Positions 1 through 12,738 of a stretch of DNA of 64,000 nucleotides are shown here, one piece after another. Position numbers and translations under genes: made by a program. Every line of letters begins with the position of its first letter. Within the stretch, counting starts at the first letter, position 1. Source of the DNA: Dipteris shenzhenensis (taxonomy: Eukaryota; Polypodiophyta; Polypodiopsida; Gleicheniales). The DNA lies in assembly GCA_047967505.1 (NCBI GenBank), contig CM106538.1. One strand, 5' to 3'. Below the pieces are notes generated by a model. It searched no databases. It saw only the letters and a program-made list of their open reading frames with translations, and was not told where the DNA came from.

Positions 1-600
1 AAAAGAATTTGTACATTTTTTGTATAGATCATGAGACCTCATGGCGCACTTTCTAATCTATGTTTGTAAGCTTCAGCTCAATTGCAATAACTAGCTACAC
101 ATCCTAATCTCAAGCATCCATTCTTTAAAGTTACATACAATGCTCCTCCTCTCCCACGAGGAAAAATGGGTGCACCTAAAAATATGCAATGACATTTTAA
201 CCAAAAACTTTATATAAATATACAAACAAAAGGTTTTTATTCAATTCATGACAAAATCATAAAATTAAATGTTTAATAAAGGAAAAGGAATTTAGGACCC
301 ATATGTAGGGGTTTAAATATTAGCCCTTAAACACATATCATATGTGGGTTTTTCACAATTAAACCACAAGGTAGTACTATTTATATGTTCTAACCCGATT
401 TCTAGCTGAGGAGCACGTGAGTGAATAGATATCTCTAGAAGTGCATGCCAATTTGTTCCATTTGTGCAAACAATTGTCATATTGATGATCGTGTACTCAT
501 TAGAGATGTTCTGCATCATGTAGTTTCCATGACTTCCAGTGAACTCTTCATGCATGTGCATGAAAGTGCAAGGGGTTGACGGTGCAGAGGGGGTGATAGT
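1..600. other. AT-rich DNA without recognisable gene
   Basis: I see nothing that can be assigned here. Open frames are short and unsupported, and there is no transposon motif or strong repeat. Confidence 0.4.
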
Positions 601-663
601 GATTAGGACCCAGGTTCGTTAAGGGAAGATCTCACTTTTTCTAGCATCATAATTCGAGATGCC

Positions 664-1162
664 ATGTTTGAATACCGAGGGGTAGTGAGTGAGAACGAAT
701 GGCTCCTTACTGAAACAAATCACTTGAATGCATTGCTCCAACAATCTAGACAAAGGTTAGACATCAAAAATGCCTATGAGGAGCAATGTCAAATTGCAGC
801 TTCATATCATCAACAAGCACGAGATGCATAGGCCGCACTTCAACATATCAAAGAAGGAGGCTACATTCGTAACCTTGATCCAAATTTTGTGGGCCTGCTA
901 GTCAGAAAGCCCTACCATTTTGGAGCCCATTACTTTTGTGGATGATGAACCTATATGTCCTATATGCCAAGATCATTTTGATATGGTGACCAGTTATTAT
1001 GCTCTCCTATGTTGCCATTAACATCACTTGGCTTGCCATGTGAAGGTGATGGCTCAAAGAATTAGCAAAAGATATGCCAGCATGGAGATGGTGGGAAGAG
1101 TGTGCAACATCCACGCCTCATCTACAAGCCTTGGCCATGAAGGTATTGTCATAACTTTGTAG
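664..1162 (+). pseudogene. RING-finger gene relic with upstream helical region
   Basis: Two adjoining plus frames read like one broken gene. The first, 664-945, encodes a glutamine- and charge-rich stretch likely to be helical or coiled coil (LLTETNHLNALLQQSRQRL), with an in-frame TAG at about 829. A frame change near 900-940 leads into DDEPICPICQDHFD, then Y-Y-A-L-L-C-C-H, a stop, and H-H-L-A-C. That spacing fits the first six metal ligands of a RING finger (C-x2-C, then C-x-H, x2-H, x2-C). The last ligand pair is unclear (a C-x2-H occurs downstream). RING proteins are usually ubiquitin ligases. At least two stops and one frameshift make this a pseudogene. Whether it was a host gene or carried by a transposon cannot be told, since no terminal repeats are visible. 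Confidence 0.5.
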
Positions 1163-1769
1163 CAACTCCTTTAGTGAACAAACATAGAGTAACTATAAGA
1201 GAGATCAGAGAGACCTGTAAACCTCTATGGAAATGGTAAAGTGCTGGACGATGTAAAAGGGGTGTGTAGTGATGATGATATGCCAAATTGGGTAAACACA
1301 GATCTTCCAGGTCCCTTGCATGATGATGCTCTTGTGCTTACACATCCTAAGATGAATTAGATCTACAATTCGGAAGAAGAGGTGGTGGCATGATGTACCG
1401 AAGAATACTGATTTGCAAAACTGAATGATTGAAATAGCATGTAGCATGTTCCTAAAACATGTAACATTTGGAATACAATACTCAAAACTCAATTCTTGAA
1501 ATAACATAATGCAAGTTAGAAATTTGCAAATACAACATGGGAACTTTTTATAATTTCTCGCAACATCTCAAAAATCCATTAACAAAATTGATGTATGTCA
1601 TTACAATAGATGTCCAAAGTGCAACGGCATCACTAACTTGGATAGGAGTCCCAACATGTTATAGTCTACCCAACTGAGGATCAGATGATAATATTGCTCT
1701 AATGCCAAGAATATCATACAATTGTCGAGCCAGAGGAGCATTATGGGTTGGACATGCACTCCTAGCATG
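1163..1769. other. Unassigned intergenic DNA
   Basis: No coding or transposon motif is supported. Short open frames on both strands show no recognisable domain. Confidence 0.4.
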
Positions 1770-1819
<50 letters not shown>

Positions 1820-1826
1820 CCTCCCT

Positions 1827-1858
<32 letters not shown>

Positions 1859-1859
1859 A
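1770..1859. repeat. (CT)n microsatellite with C-rich core
   Basis: About 45 bases of CT repeats, then CCCT and poly-C interruptions, then further CT repeats. Serine-leucine open frames across it are artefacts of the dinucleotide. Confidence 0.95.
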
Positions 1860-2106
1860 TCCTACATGTCAGCTAGGTCGAGGCAATTTCGACTGGCCGA
1901 AGCAAGCCACCACCTGGCCCTAAAAGATACACACAAAACTAAAAATAGAAGCAAAAAACTCACTAAAGGGAAGGTGATCCAAGTATTGCAGGATTTTGGT
2001 AGCGAACGAGGGAAAAATGTGAGGCGGGTTACTTTTATAGACCTACGCAAAATAACCTCACAATATATCAAGTTACTGTGTAGTAATTGGAGCACCCCAC
2101 TTGGCA

Positions 2107-2186
2107 CACATGTACAAAGTTGTCACCCCATGTCCAAAGTTGTCACCACATGTACAAAGTTGTCACCCCATGTCCAAAGTCATCGC
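2107..2186 (+). repeat. 20-bp minisatellite, four units in an ABAB pattern
   Basis: Four head-to-tail 20-bp units. Units 1 and 3 begin CACATGTACAAAG and units 2 and 4 begin CCCATGTCCAAAG, so the array looks like a duplicated 40-bp dimer. Unit 4 has begun to diverge, and a weak fifth unit (CACATGGTGCAAA) follows. Confidence 0.9.
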
Positions 2187-2189
2187 CAC

Positions 2190-2936
2190 ATGGTGCAAAA
2201 ATTTACCGCATGGTATATGGATTTATTATGCAGTGAATCAAATTTTACCACGTGTTGTTTATTACAAATACTATGCGGTATATTTGTTTACAACCCTTGT
2301 TTGTTTGGTCAACAAGTCACCTAAAATCGATTGGAAAAATGCATTGTTCATATTATATTTTAAAAATGTACTTTTTAGCCTTGTTCATTTCATGATCAAA
2401 TGGAACAATGGAAGAGAGTCCCCTTGGAACTTGGAAGTGCGTTGGATATGGTGTTTCCCTTGAACTTTTGTCGAAGAAAGATAGATCCTTACTAAGAGAG
2501 AGGTGGAGATGATGATTGATGATTTTCCTCTTGTGATGGGGATTGCGTCTTCTTGTGAATAACTCATGGGACTTATGAATTTCCTTCCCGAAGAAGGGGA
2601 TAAACTATTCATAATCAAACTCTTATATGCATCTATCACCCCTATTAGAGTTCACTTCAAGGAAGAGTCTCATCAAATGGCCATTAGGTGTGAACTGTAG
2701 TGCTTCTAAGTACAAATTTTGGAGTAAGTGTGTAAAATGTCATCATCCATGGGTCACTTCTATGGGCTAGGTATAGACTTGGTTACAAGGTTGGGTACTA
2801 GGTTGATAGCCACATGCTCAACATTTGCAAATTCAAAAATCATTTTGATTTGTGATGACCACTTTAGACGTGTGACCAACCTTTATCAGTTCATAGGTTA
2901 TGAGGAAATTTGTGACCCTAAGTGTATTTGATCTTG
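2190..2936. other. Unassigned DNA
   Basis: Only short open frames without a recognisable domain. No gene or mobile element is supported. Confidence 0.35.
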
Positions 2937-3072
2937 TCTTCGGACCTCTATAGGACTTGGACTAGTTGTCTAAGAGACATGGTTTCCTCTTGACATATGA
3001 ACTCGTCTTTGGCTTTCTATAAGATTTGGACCAGTTGTTTACGAGACATGGTTTCCTCTTGATCTATGATCC
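2937..3072 (+). repeat. Diverged tandem duplication of about 68 bp
   Basis: Two adjacent copies share AGAGACATGGTTTCCTCTTG and flanking blocks such as TATAGGACTTGGACTAGTTG against TATAAGATTTGGACCAGTTG. The divergence indicates an old duplication. Confidence 0.8.
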
Positions 3073-3212
3073 ATGGCTTAAGCTATGCCCTAGAATGTCA
3101 CATCCCTCGCCTCCTCCAATGAATTGATGGTAGCGAGCCACCACAGAGGCAACTTGCTAGACTAATAACAATAGGTGGAAATGGAGTACACACAAGGGGC
3201 CAAATCTCTAAT

Positions 3213-3385
3213 GTGGCATCATGTTGCATCTTGTCATGTAGCATCATCATGCATTTTATCATGTGGCATCACATGTGTCACCATCATGCATCATACCATC
3301 ATCATATTGCATCATGCAGCATACCATCATCTCGTTGCATCATGCATCATGTCATCAGTGTTGCATCCTACCATATGAAATGTTG
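3213..3385 (+). repeat. Imperfect GCATCAT-type short repeat
   Basis: GCATCAT, ACCATCAT and CATCATGCA motifs recur many times in about 170 bp with no constant period. The His/Ser/Cys-rich open frames here are products of this repeat. Confidence 0.75.
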
Positions 3386-3829
3386 CATGGACACAAATTA
3401 AATGTTACAGGTCCTTGAATTGCGAAATGTGATATGCTCCATGCATTGAGACTACACTTTTCCATGTGCTTGAATTTATGTGTATGTAGAATTTATGCAT
3501 ATGTAGAATAGCTTACTTACTATCTACATTTTGCAAATGGCCACAAATACACCTGCCACAACTAGTGCCTACCTTCACATAGGCCATTCAAATTGTCGGA
3601 AGGAGATGAGCCACATCATAATGACAAAGTTGGAAGAGTAGGTAAGAGACACATGAGAGGAGGATCAAGAAGAAGAGGAGTGCAAACATACAATTTGTGT
3701 ACACTGTGAGAGCTTGCAAAGGATTGCCACTACATCTCCCAACATTTTCTAGACACTAAGATCTAGTTAGCATTCATGTTACTGACATCAAGAACTTGGT
3801 GTCCAAGGACGAGGTATTTTCCATTTAGC

Positions 3830-4300
3830 CATTAGATGCAAAGGACCAATCTGATATACAGAAGGCAAAGCAACCCCTCACTTTTTGAATCTCTCAACTC
3901 ACTACTCCACCACCATCTCCAAGTTTCTTTGATCCTCCATTTTTCCACTACCACTTTTTTTGTTGATCTCCTCCCCCACCTCCACCACCATTTTTTCTGT
4001 CTATCAACCCCCCGTCAACCTCCTCCACCACCACTTCCACTTTTTATCCACTTTAAGGTATACCTCCTGAGACCCTCCCTTCTTTCCCTCTTTTAATGTT
4101 GTGATCTTCCCCCTCACTTTCGAACGCCTCCTACTTCTCATTTCCCCCTCACTTTCCATGTCTCCTGCTTCTCCTTTCCCCCTTCACTCATCTTTTCCCC
4201 TTCAAAGTTCGTTCCTTCATTTGCCCCTTCCCACCCCTTTTCCCATTCCCCCCCTTTAGTCCATTTTTGCCTCTTCTAATGCTTTTTTTAAAGTTGAATG
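3830..4300 (+). repeat. Pyrimidine-rich tract
   Basis: The plus strand is overwhelmingly C and T in runs such as CCACCACCACTTCC and CCCCTTCCCACCCC. No gene is supported. Such strand asymmetry can arise from decayed CT repeats. Confidence 0.7.
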
Positions 4301-4768
4301 TTAGAAAATTAGGTGCTCATTTAGTTTGGGAGAAATTGGGTGACCGGCATTCAATTTTTTGTGAAAAATCTATGTTGATTTTGCCAAAAATTGCCAAACT
4401 TTGATGACCTATATATTTTGGTTGACAAATCCAAATCAAATGTAGCAAATATATTTTGGTCATGTAGCATATCAAATCAAATGGCAAGGCATGATTTAGA
4501 TATTTAACATGTTGTTGCACCATTTAATAAAGTCACATGCAACAAATAAGCATTTAATAAATTTATGACCCACTATTTTAGAGCATGATCACACATTTTA
4601 GGCTATCATTTCTCAGGGTGAGGATAACTAGACCCTCCTTTTCCAAGGGGGCATTGAAACAAAAAATACTCTCCCCTTCCATTTTCTTCTACCCCTTTTC
4701 TTTCTCTTTCGCCCCCTTCAATTCTCTCTCCCTCATTCCTCCTTGCTTTTCCCTTTCATTCCCCCTTC

Positions 4769-4920
<152 letters not shown>

Positions 4921-6000
4921 CACTTGCTTTTCAACCCTTGAATTTTTGTCTCACGAACATTTGATTTATGTCGGCCACCCTCGTATTTTGTTAGCAAATG
5001 GTACCTTCGATCAAATGTAGAACCCTCATTTCCATTGATTTCCCTCCTCCAATTCCATTACTCCTCTCATTCCACCAAAAATATATCTAATATTTTTTGT
5101 CCATGTATTTTTTCATACCTCCCTTTAATTTTTTGTTGCTCATGCATTGTGGCTGATTTCTCTACTTAGTGGCCACCTTCCTCCTTTTGCTTCATTTGCT
5201 TGCTTGCTTACAATCTACACTGCCATTTATGTTGACCATTTTATTAGCCAACTCCATCATGCACTATGCCTAGTCGCATTGTCCTGGTGGTCATACTACT
5301 CCCTATGCTCCTATCGGTCAACAACACTGCCCCGACAAAACCATAACAAAGCACTACTACCTACCAAGCCATTGCAACATCTAGCTCTACCAATCTCCTC
5401 CCCATGACCACATTACCTAGCACTGCCTACTACTGCTGCCTACTAACAATGAGTTATCGCCACATGACACGTTTGCCCTCCACTGCCACCTCATGCTTCT
5501 ATCATCCCTCTATGTGAGAGCTCAACAAAGCCCTCTACGCACTCTGTTAGTCCCGACTGCCCACCATCATGCTGTGCCATTGCCCGACAATGGCACCTCT
5601 GTTAGTCCCCACTGCCCACCATCGTGTTGTGCCATTGCTCGACAATGGCTGGCCCCTACCCATCTCTATGGAAAAGTCCCTGAACCTCATCAACTAACCC
5701 TACCTAGCCTAATCCAACCCTCAACTAACTAAAATCAATAGGTTAGCTCAGAGGATCATAGTTTTTTAAATGTGATCATAGTCATTAAGTTAGTTTCCTT
5801 TCGACAATTAGATTAAACCAACCATAGACAATTAGTTAACACTAACCATTGTTGGTAAGTCTTTACAATAAGATAATAACTATAGTTAGGTTAACTCCAC
5901 CTAGGCTAGTCAAATCAAATAATAAACACCTAACTACAATAGGTTAGGCTAGCTTTAACCTCAGTTCAAAAAAAAAAAGAGAGATAAAGAAAGAAATACC
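4921..6000. other. Unassigned DNA, partly C/T-rich
   Basis: Apart from the tandem duplication listed separately, no gene or transposon domain is visible. Open frames are short and low in complexity. Confidence 0.35.
5544..5653 (+). repeat. 55-bp direct tandem duplication
   Basis: Two adjacent 55-bp copies start CTGTTAGTCCC and contain ACTGCCCACCATC and GCCATTGC, with only a few mismatches. No function is evident. Confidence 0.9.
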
Positions 6001-6169
6001 CTTGATTGAAAATTGCAAAAATTGTTTTCAAGGCCCTAACTTGTTCATTTGGAGGCCAGCATTGCACACCCTCTTTTTTTTCCCTTGAGTGCCTGCTATT
6101 GCTAGTGTTGGATGGTTTAGCTTGGGGTACTTTACCACCATTAATGCTTGAAGGATCGCCAAATGACTA

Positions 6170-7110
6170 TCAAAGATCTAATGTGGCATTATCCACTTCT
6201 ATTTCCAGGTCCCAGTCAAAGTCTACACTATAGCCTTCAATGATGGCCTTATCAAGTTCATTATCCCATTCAAGGCCAACCATAAACATTGGAACTTCAG
6301 AATGAATTGGGCCTTCATGCATGAGTGAATATTCTACTTGCATGACCTTTGTAGGACTAGATCTAGTGTGTGGCAATTGTCAATGGTTGACAATGCTTGG
6401 ATCCAATTGTCGATATTGCTTTGTGTATCCCCAATTGAGACATTTTGTTGTGGGGAGGCTAATTTCCTAGAGGCCATGGTAGAAGAATATCATCTAGTGG
6501 TCTAGGCACAATTGGTCTTTTTGCTCCTTACCCCACATTAATTCTCACTGCTATGTTGCAAATTTTTATTGTGAGTCTATTGGTTCCCCAATCATGTAAC
6601 ATTGATGCCTCTCATAGGCAAGGGCATCCAAGTAAAACTTGATAGGATGTCTTGGGGAGATCCAATATTGTGGCTGGAGTGAAAATCAGATTCCTGCTAC
6701 CTTTGTGGATATCCCATCCACTACACCCAAGGGTTTTTTGCATGAATCATCTACAAAGCGAATGTTAAATTGAGACTTCTTCATTGATAGGAGGCCCCAT
6801 TCATCGTAGAGATATTTTGATAAGACATTCATACCTGATTGGATTAGGATGTCTTCTATTTCTTCCACAAGCAGAGGGAGATTTGCCAATTTAACCCATA
6901 CCTTGAAAGTCTCCCAAAGGTTGGGGCAATGTCATATGAGAATTTCAATAGGTATGGACACAAGGTAGCTTAGAATGCTTGAGAGTATTGCACCTTCCAG
7001 TTGGCATTGTGGAACATTATGTTGTGGCTTTTGTTGATGGAACAGGGGCTCATTGGTGTCAAGACTTGGTGGAGCCATGTCAGGGACTGAATCTTATGCT
7101 TGTTTTTCAA
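6170..7110 (-). pseudogene. Ty3/gypsy-like gag-protease relic
   Basis: On the minus strand, shifting frames between about 6530 and 6900 give KKPLGVVDGISTKVAG, then FTPATILDLPKTSYQVLLGC, then HDWGTNRLTIKI. This order is typical of the C-terminal half of the retropepsin in one group of plant gypsy-like elements, where a YPVLLGRPWL-like block is followed by a HDWG block. The acidic frame at 6170-6376 would fall in the linker between protease and RT. No catalytic DTG, RT or LTR could be found, and several frameshifts and stops are needed, so this is an old fragment. The assignment rests on motif order only. Confidence 0.5.
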
Positions 7111-7544
7111 CTTCAAATTGGGCTTGTTCCTTTTCCACCCATTTTTGAAGTGCTTGAAATTGAGCCTTTTCCAATTCAGCGTGGGTATGGAGCTTCTTTG
7201 ATATGTGGATCCAAACCAGAGGTCGATGTACTCAGCTCTTCTTTACTTTGCCGAGGAATGGGCACTTGTTCTTATGTTAAAGATGGGTGCGATGAGGGCC
7301 CATAGGTGCAGTTATGGGTTCCCTTCCTTTTGCATACAATGGTGCAAAAAGCGCTATGGAAGAGAGAAGCAAAGTCATATGGAGAGGCAGCAACTCGAAC
7401 ACACTTAGTGATAAAGTAGTGACCAAGTGCATAATACAATCATGCAAAAAAGCACCCAAAAAGCACCTCTTCTCTCTTTGTCCCCTCAATAGCCACCTTG
7501 CAATCTTTCACCCTCTTGTTCCCTTTACAATGTGCAAGAAATGA

Positions 7545-7681
7545 AGTGAGCATTGCGGATTCACCATATGCTTTTTAAATAGGTAGTGTAGGAAGACACA
7601 AATACTCCAATCATGAAAGGAAGTGAGCATACGGGATCCATCATATGTTTTTTAAATAGGAGCATAGGAAGACACAAATAC
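7545..7681 (+). repeat. Diverged 77-bp tandem duplication
   Basis: AGTGAGCAT ... TTTTTAAATAGG ... GGAAGACACAAATAC occurs twice with a 77-bp offset. Several substitutions and small gaps separate the copies. Confidence 0.8.
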
Positions 7682-7789
7682 ATGGATACAAAAGTGGGCG
7701 TAAGAATGTGTGGAGAACCAAGAAATCAAAAGGGTTACTAACCATGTCATAAGATTGAATAAATGCTATGCAAAGGGAATCATCCACTG

Positions 7790-10700
7790 GTTAAAAGATT
7801 GGCCTTGTGCATACCATTGCATACATCAAGCTACCAATTGTTAATGCATATGGAACCCTTAACACATAGTCAATCTCCTCCTTAGCCGGAGGTGTAGAAG
7901 TAAGTTTTGCATTTTGCATTTCAAACCTTTCCAATACCTTTTCAATGTACTCACTCTGAGACAATGTCAACTTTTGGTTTTTCCTATCTCTTGTTATTCT
8001 CATGCAAAGGATTTGCTTTGTAGCACCCGAATCCTTCATTGTTGCAAAAGTATTTGCCAATTTCCTCTTGAGCACATTTATATCATCCTGCATGTTAGAG
8101 CTTGCAATGAGCATGTCATCAACATACAACAACAAGATCACGTATGTACCATTGTCTAGTTTCTAAGAATAAACACAGTGCTTTCAATGACATCTATTAA
8201 AGCCTTGTTTTGCCATAAACCTTTCAAACTTCAAATACCATTGCCTTAGAGCTTTCTTTAAACCATACAGACTTTTCTTCAACCTGCATACCAATTCCTC
8301 CTTTCCTTTGACCTCATATCCCTGTGGTGGTTGCTGCATGTAAATCTCGTCCCCTAGATCCGCATGAAGAAAAGTTATCTTCACATCTTAATGTTCAAAA
8401 TGCAAGTCTTCTACAGCCACAAGACTCAGAATAGTTTTGATTGAAGTCATTTTAACAATAGGAGGGAATATTTCATCAAAGTTTCTTCTGTGCAAACCCC
8501 TTTACAACAAGCCTTGCCTTGTACATCCTTTTTCCTCCATCTTCTTCTTTCACCCTATAAACCATCTATTCCACAAGGTTGTTTTTTCCATAGGCAAGCA
8601 AACCAAATCCCAAGTTTGGGTTTGTAGCAAAGTGCCCATTTCCTCTTCCATGCCTTGCTCCCACTCCTTTTTGGATTCTACCTGCATTGCTTCTTCATAC
8701 ATTTTTGGTTCACTAGAATCAATCAATAAAACATAATTAAAAGTAAGAGAAAATCGCTCAGGTGGTGTACTTACCCTTATACATCTTCTAAGTGCACGTG
8801 GAGGAATTTGAAGTTCTTACTGTTGCTATTGTTGCACATTCTCATTTTCTACAGCCTTTGGAATTTCATCTCCTATGATTTCAACAAGGGCTGTGTATTC
8901 TGTGTCTGCATTTTCTTTCTTACTTTTCTGCAAGTGAGCTTTATACATAATAGGCTCATTAAATACAACATCTCTGCTCCTAATGAATTTGTTACTTTCA
9001 TAATCCCACAGACGGTAACCAAACTCACTAGGATGCACTTCTTGGATTTTGCCTCAATATTTGTTCTCAATTCCTCATCAACATGGAAAAATGCTTCACA
9101 ACCAAAAACCTTTAGAAAAGAATACTTAACATTTTAACCTATCCATGCCTCTTCTGGACACTCCCTCTCTTCTTGGCCTTCGTTTGACTTGCTTCACCAC
9201 CTTACAATTTGGTAGTGTGATGAAGAGTGTGGTATTGAGGGTTGGCACTGATAATTATCATGCCAAGATATGCCCTCGAAAGCAAGGGCATACATGCCTC
9301 CATCTAAGGAACTTGAAGGTGATCTATTTATCAAGTAAACAACTATATTCATGCTTCATCCCAAAGCTATAAGGGTAGCCCTGCATGTAGTTTCATGCTC
9401 CTTGCACAGTCCATGATTGTTCTGCTCATTCTCTCTGAGACTGGGTTTTCTTGTGGCATTCTTGGCTCATTCTTGGAGTTGTCTTCTCTCTAAGAATTCC
9501 ATTGTATGAATAGTAACTATCAAATTCTTTATTGCAGCGTTCACCTCCATTATCAAATCTAAGGGGCCTTCAACTTCTTTCCTACCTCATTCAAGCTTTC
9601 CATTTCTTAAAATTTTCAAGACATTTAGATTTCTTTGAATGCAATAAACCCAAGTTTTTCTAGTTGCATCATCAATAAAAGTAACATAATAGTGAGAACC
9701 ACTAAGAGATCATACATCAGTAGGACCCCATACATCTGTATGCACAAGCTCTGGCTTTTCTCTCTTCTTTTCTTTCCCAACTTTGAGAAATCTAACTCTT
9801 TTGTTTTCCATAAACACAATTCCCACAAAATTCCAAATCAACCCACTTCAAACCTGGCAACAGGCTTCTTGAGTGAAGAATCTGCATCCCCTTCTCACTC
9901 ATGTGCCCAAGCCTATGATGCCACAGAGCTGTATTTGCACCTATAGAAGCTAAAGCAATAGAGGAGTAAGCATTACTGATACACTGAATACAATGTACCT
10001 AGCTTGGGTCCTTTTGCTATTACCATTGACCTTTTTGTGACCTTTCACAAATTTCTTGCAAATGTGTTTGTGCAGCCTTCATCATCCAATTGTCTTGTTG
10101 CTAAAATTAAGTTTCTTTTTAAATCAAGAACATGTCTTACCTCCTTCAGCAACCATTGGTTTCCATTCTACAACTTTATCAACACCTTTCCCTTTCCAAC
10201 AACCTTCAATGCTTCATCATCACCTAAATGAACAACTCCAAAATCACTTTGAACATAGTCTTGAAAACATTTCCTATGAGGTGTAGCATGAAATGAAGCC
10301 CTTGACTCCACTACCCATGTATCAATGATAGTATTTGATGAAAGAATTAAGGCATCTTGCAACACACTACCTGCTACATTTGCTTCCTACATATTCTCTT
10401 GTTGTCAGTCTCCTTCCTTTTTCTTTCGTGACCAATAGTATTTCTTCCATTATCCCTTCTTCCCACAATGCCAGCACTACAAGTTCCCTTTGGATTTGGA
10501 CTTATTGAACATTGAATCTTGACTTGTCGTGATGTCCTGAGCTCTTTCCTCTCTCCCTTTGTCTTCCTCTCTTCTCAAGAGTCAAAGCATTACTTGATGT
10601 TTCACCTGTGCTTTTCTGTCGCATTTCCTCTCTAAGGAGAACACCAACAACATCATCAAACTTTAAAGTGTTCAACCCAAAAATAGAGTTACTCACACAT

Positions 10701-11148
10701 CCATGACCAAGTTATCCCAACATTCTGGCACTGAGCACAAAATCAAGAGAGCTCAAACCTCCTCGTCAAATTTCACTCCTACAGACATTAGTTGGCCTGT
10801 ATTTGTATTGAGCTTATTCAAATGATCAACTATCAATCCACCTTTTAGCATCTCTATATTGAATAGATGCTTCATAAGAAATACCTTGTTAGAAGCTGAT
10901 GGTTTTTCATACAATGTATCTAGTGTGCTCATGAAGTCCTTTGTTGTCTTCTATTCAAGAACATTAAAAGCCACTGATGCTCCCAAACACAGTCGTATCA
11001 TTCCTAGCACCTTTTTCTCAAGAACCTCTGAATCTTTGGCTGACATACTTGTAGGCCACTTTGTGATCCCACCTAATGGCAAGAAAAGGTCCTTCTAGTA
11101 TAGATAATCCTCAAACTACATCTTCCAATGATGGTAGTCCTTACCATT
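7790..11148 (-). pseudogene. Truncated Ty1/copia gag-pol (outer element, 3' part)
   Basis: Read on the minus strand, the order is gag, zinc knuckle, protease, integrase, RT. The gag has LKFDDVVGVLLREEMRQKS near 10650. The protease is near 10300 (WVVESRASFHATPHR, where the catalytic D-S-G reads E-S-R, so it is dead). Integrase core pieces lie near 9650-9830 (YYVTFIDDATRK-like in shifted frames), its C-terminal GYRLWDYESNKFIRSRDVVF at 8826-9038, and RT at 7791-8384 ([15 protein letters not shown], then YVDDMLIAS). The copy ends just after TIGSLMYAMVCTRP, so RNase H and the 3' LTR are gone. Frameshifts and TAG stops are frequent. The gag start lies beyond an inserted copia, at 16999-17114. Confidence 0.9.
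11144..11148 (+). repeat. Target-site duplication, left copy (CCATT)
   Basis: The five bases abut the 5' LTR of the inner copia and are repeated at 16999-17003 directly after its 3' LTR. Confidence 0.9.
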
Positions 11149-11319
11149 TGTGGGGGTTAAAGGTCACTGTGCCTTTACCCCGGTTATGTACAATACTCAA
11201 ACACATATATAAATGAATGAAAAAGAAGATTAGGGTGGTTTTGCACCCACCAAAACTTGTGTGGCTCTCTGTCTCTCTCTCTCCTTCTTCCGTTCTTGCT
11301 TCCGTTGAGAGCACTCTCA
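11149..11319 (+). repeat. 5' LTR (171 bp) of nested copia
   Basis: Starts TGTGGGGGTTAAAGG and ends GAGAGCACTCTCA. A TATATAAATGA sequence near 11205 is a plausible TATA box. It differs from the 3' LTR chiefly by 35 bp that the 3' copy lacks. Confidence 0.93.
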
Positions 11320-11321
11320 AC

Positions 11322-11333
11322 TGGTATCAGAGC
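11322..11333 (+). promoter_or_regulatory. Primer-binding site, tRNA-iMet type
   Basis: TGGTATCAGAGC lies two bases after the LTR end and is complementary to the 3' end of plant initiator-Met tRNA. It would prime minus-strand cDNA synthesis. Confidence 0.93.
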
Positions 11334-12738
11334 CCAGGTGATCTAGCCCTGATCTAGCTGAGCGTGCATGAATGCTTGAAGCTCAACAGCTCTGTGGGAA
11401 GCTTTGTGGGTGACTTTACTTGCATTCGAGTGTGTAGAGACCTTAGAGGAACCTTTGGAAAAGTCACTTTGGCTTTACGAAGTGTTTTGAGAGCCTGTTA
11501 AGTGTTTTCAAAGAAAAAGTCATTTTTTTGAGCTTTTCCCTGTTCCGTTCGATGACAGAGACTCCACATTGACTTGTAGAGGCAACTATTGCTTGCTTTT
11601 AGTGTCCACTTCACTTCAGGGGCTTGGAAACACCTTCATTCTTGAATCTGGGATCATTTCATTAGATTTTTGACTCACTGTGTTAGTTTCTGCGTTTTTT
11701 GCCCGGGTATTGGAACTCAAGTTTGGAGCAACCATTTGCAGATCTGTCAGTTCTGGTGGACTCAGAGGTCCTAAATCTTCTATGTTGCTCATCATTTGCA
11801 CTCCGGTGGAGTCTACAAACAACTTTGTTTCCAAAAACGTTTTTCAGTCCGTGTGTTGGACCCAGCGATTGAGACCACGTTTTCCAAAACCGTTTATCCC
11901 ATTGCCTTCCGGATGCCCAAAAACCCCTACCTATCAGTTCTTATGCAATTCGGTGGAGGATTTTCAGAGTTATAGATCTCTATGTATTCGATTTCGTCTC
12001 TCTGTTATGCATTTTTCATTCTAAGGTTTTGAAACCTTAGATTTATGCCACATGGCAGTGGATAAGTGTTGACTCCCATTTCTCACTCATCGGTTGGGAT
12101 TTTCGAGTTCCAACAGAAGAGAGATATTTGCAGATTTTCTTGCTGAGTCCGATTATGCAATGGTGCCCATGTTTTGAGGCATCTCAGGTTCTATTTTTAG
12201 TAGCAGTCATTACCATAGGACCATGATTTCTTGAGCATACCTTATGCAGATCACTCTGGTTGTAGTTTGAGTAGTGTGCGCTCATTCGTGGTATGCATTG
12301 GGTTGCAGTGGATGATTTATAAGCCTTTTGGATGCATTGCGGTCCTTATTGGATAGGCCCAAATTGCCTTGTGGGATACTATTTTTATGGACGCTTTGCA
12401 CATGGATGCTATTTTATCCTGAGGGACAACTTTGACACATTGCAGGTGATGCACTAATAGTGCTATGCTCTCTTGGATGAGATATTATTGATGCATATGC
12501 CAGTGGATGATGTTTATGCTTGAGTCATTTGGCACTTATTGGCATTTTCTTTTGGGCCAGATTTGCTCATATGGATGCATAGTATATGCACATGAGTCAA
12601 ATGCATCTTTTGATGCTTTGAGCTTTGAGTTTTGGTGATATTTCACTCTATTGTGGCATACACATTTGGGTGCACCTGGTATTTGGTGTGATTCTCTCTT
12701 GCAGGTGCTAGCATTTGGGATTTTGTTTCATTTGCATC
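11334..12738 (+). other. Long untranslated leader of nested copia
   Basis: About 1.4 kb between primer site and gag start holds no supported coding region. T-rich blocks and repeated GGATGC/TGCAT words are visible but no regular repeat. A leader of this length is also present in the copia at 59919. Confidence 0.7.

Noticed and set aside
3175-3401. His/Ser/Cys-rich small protein
   Set aside because: Produced by the imperfect GCATCAT repeat in two frames at once.
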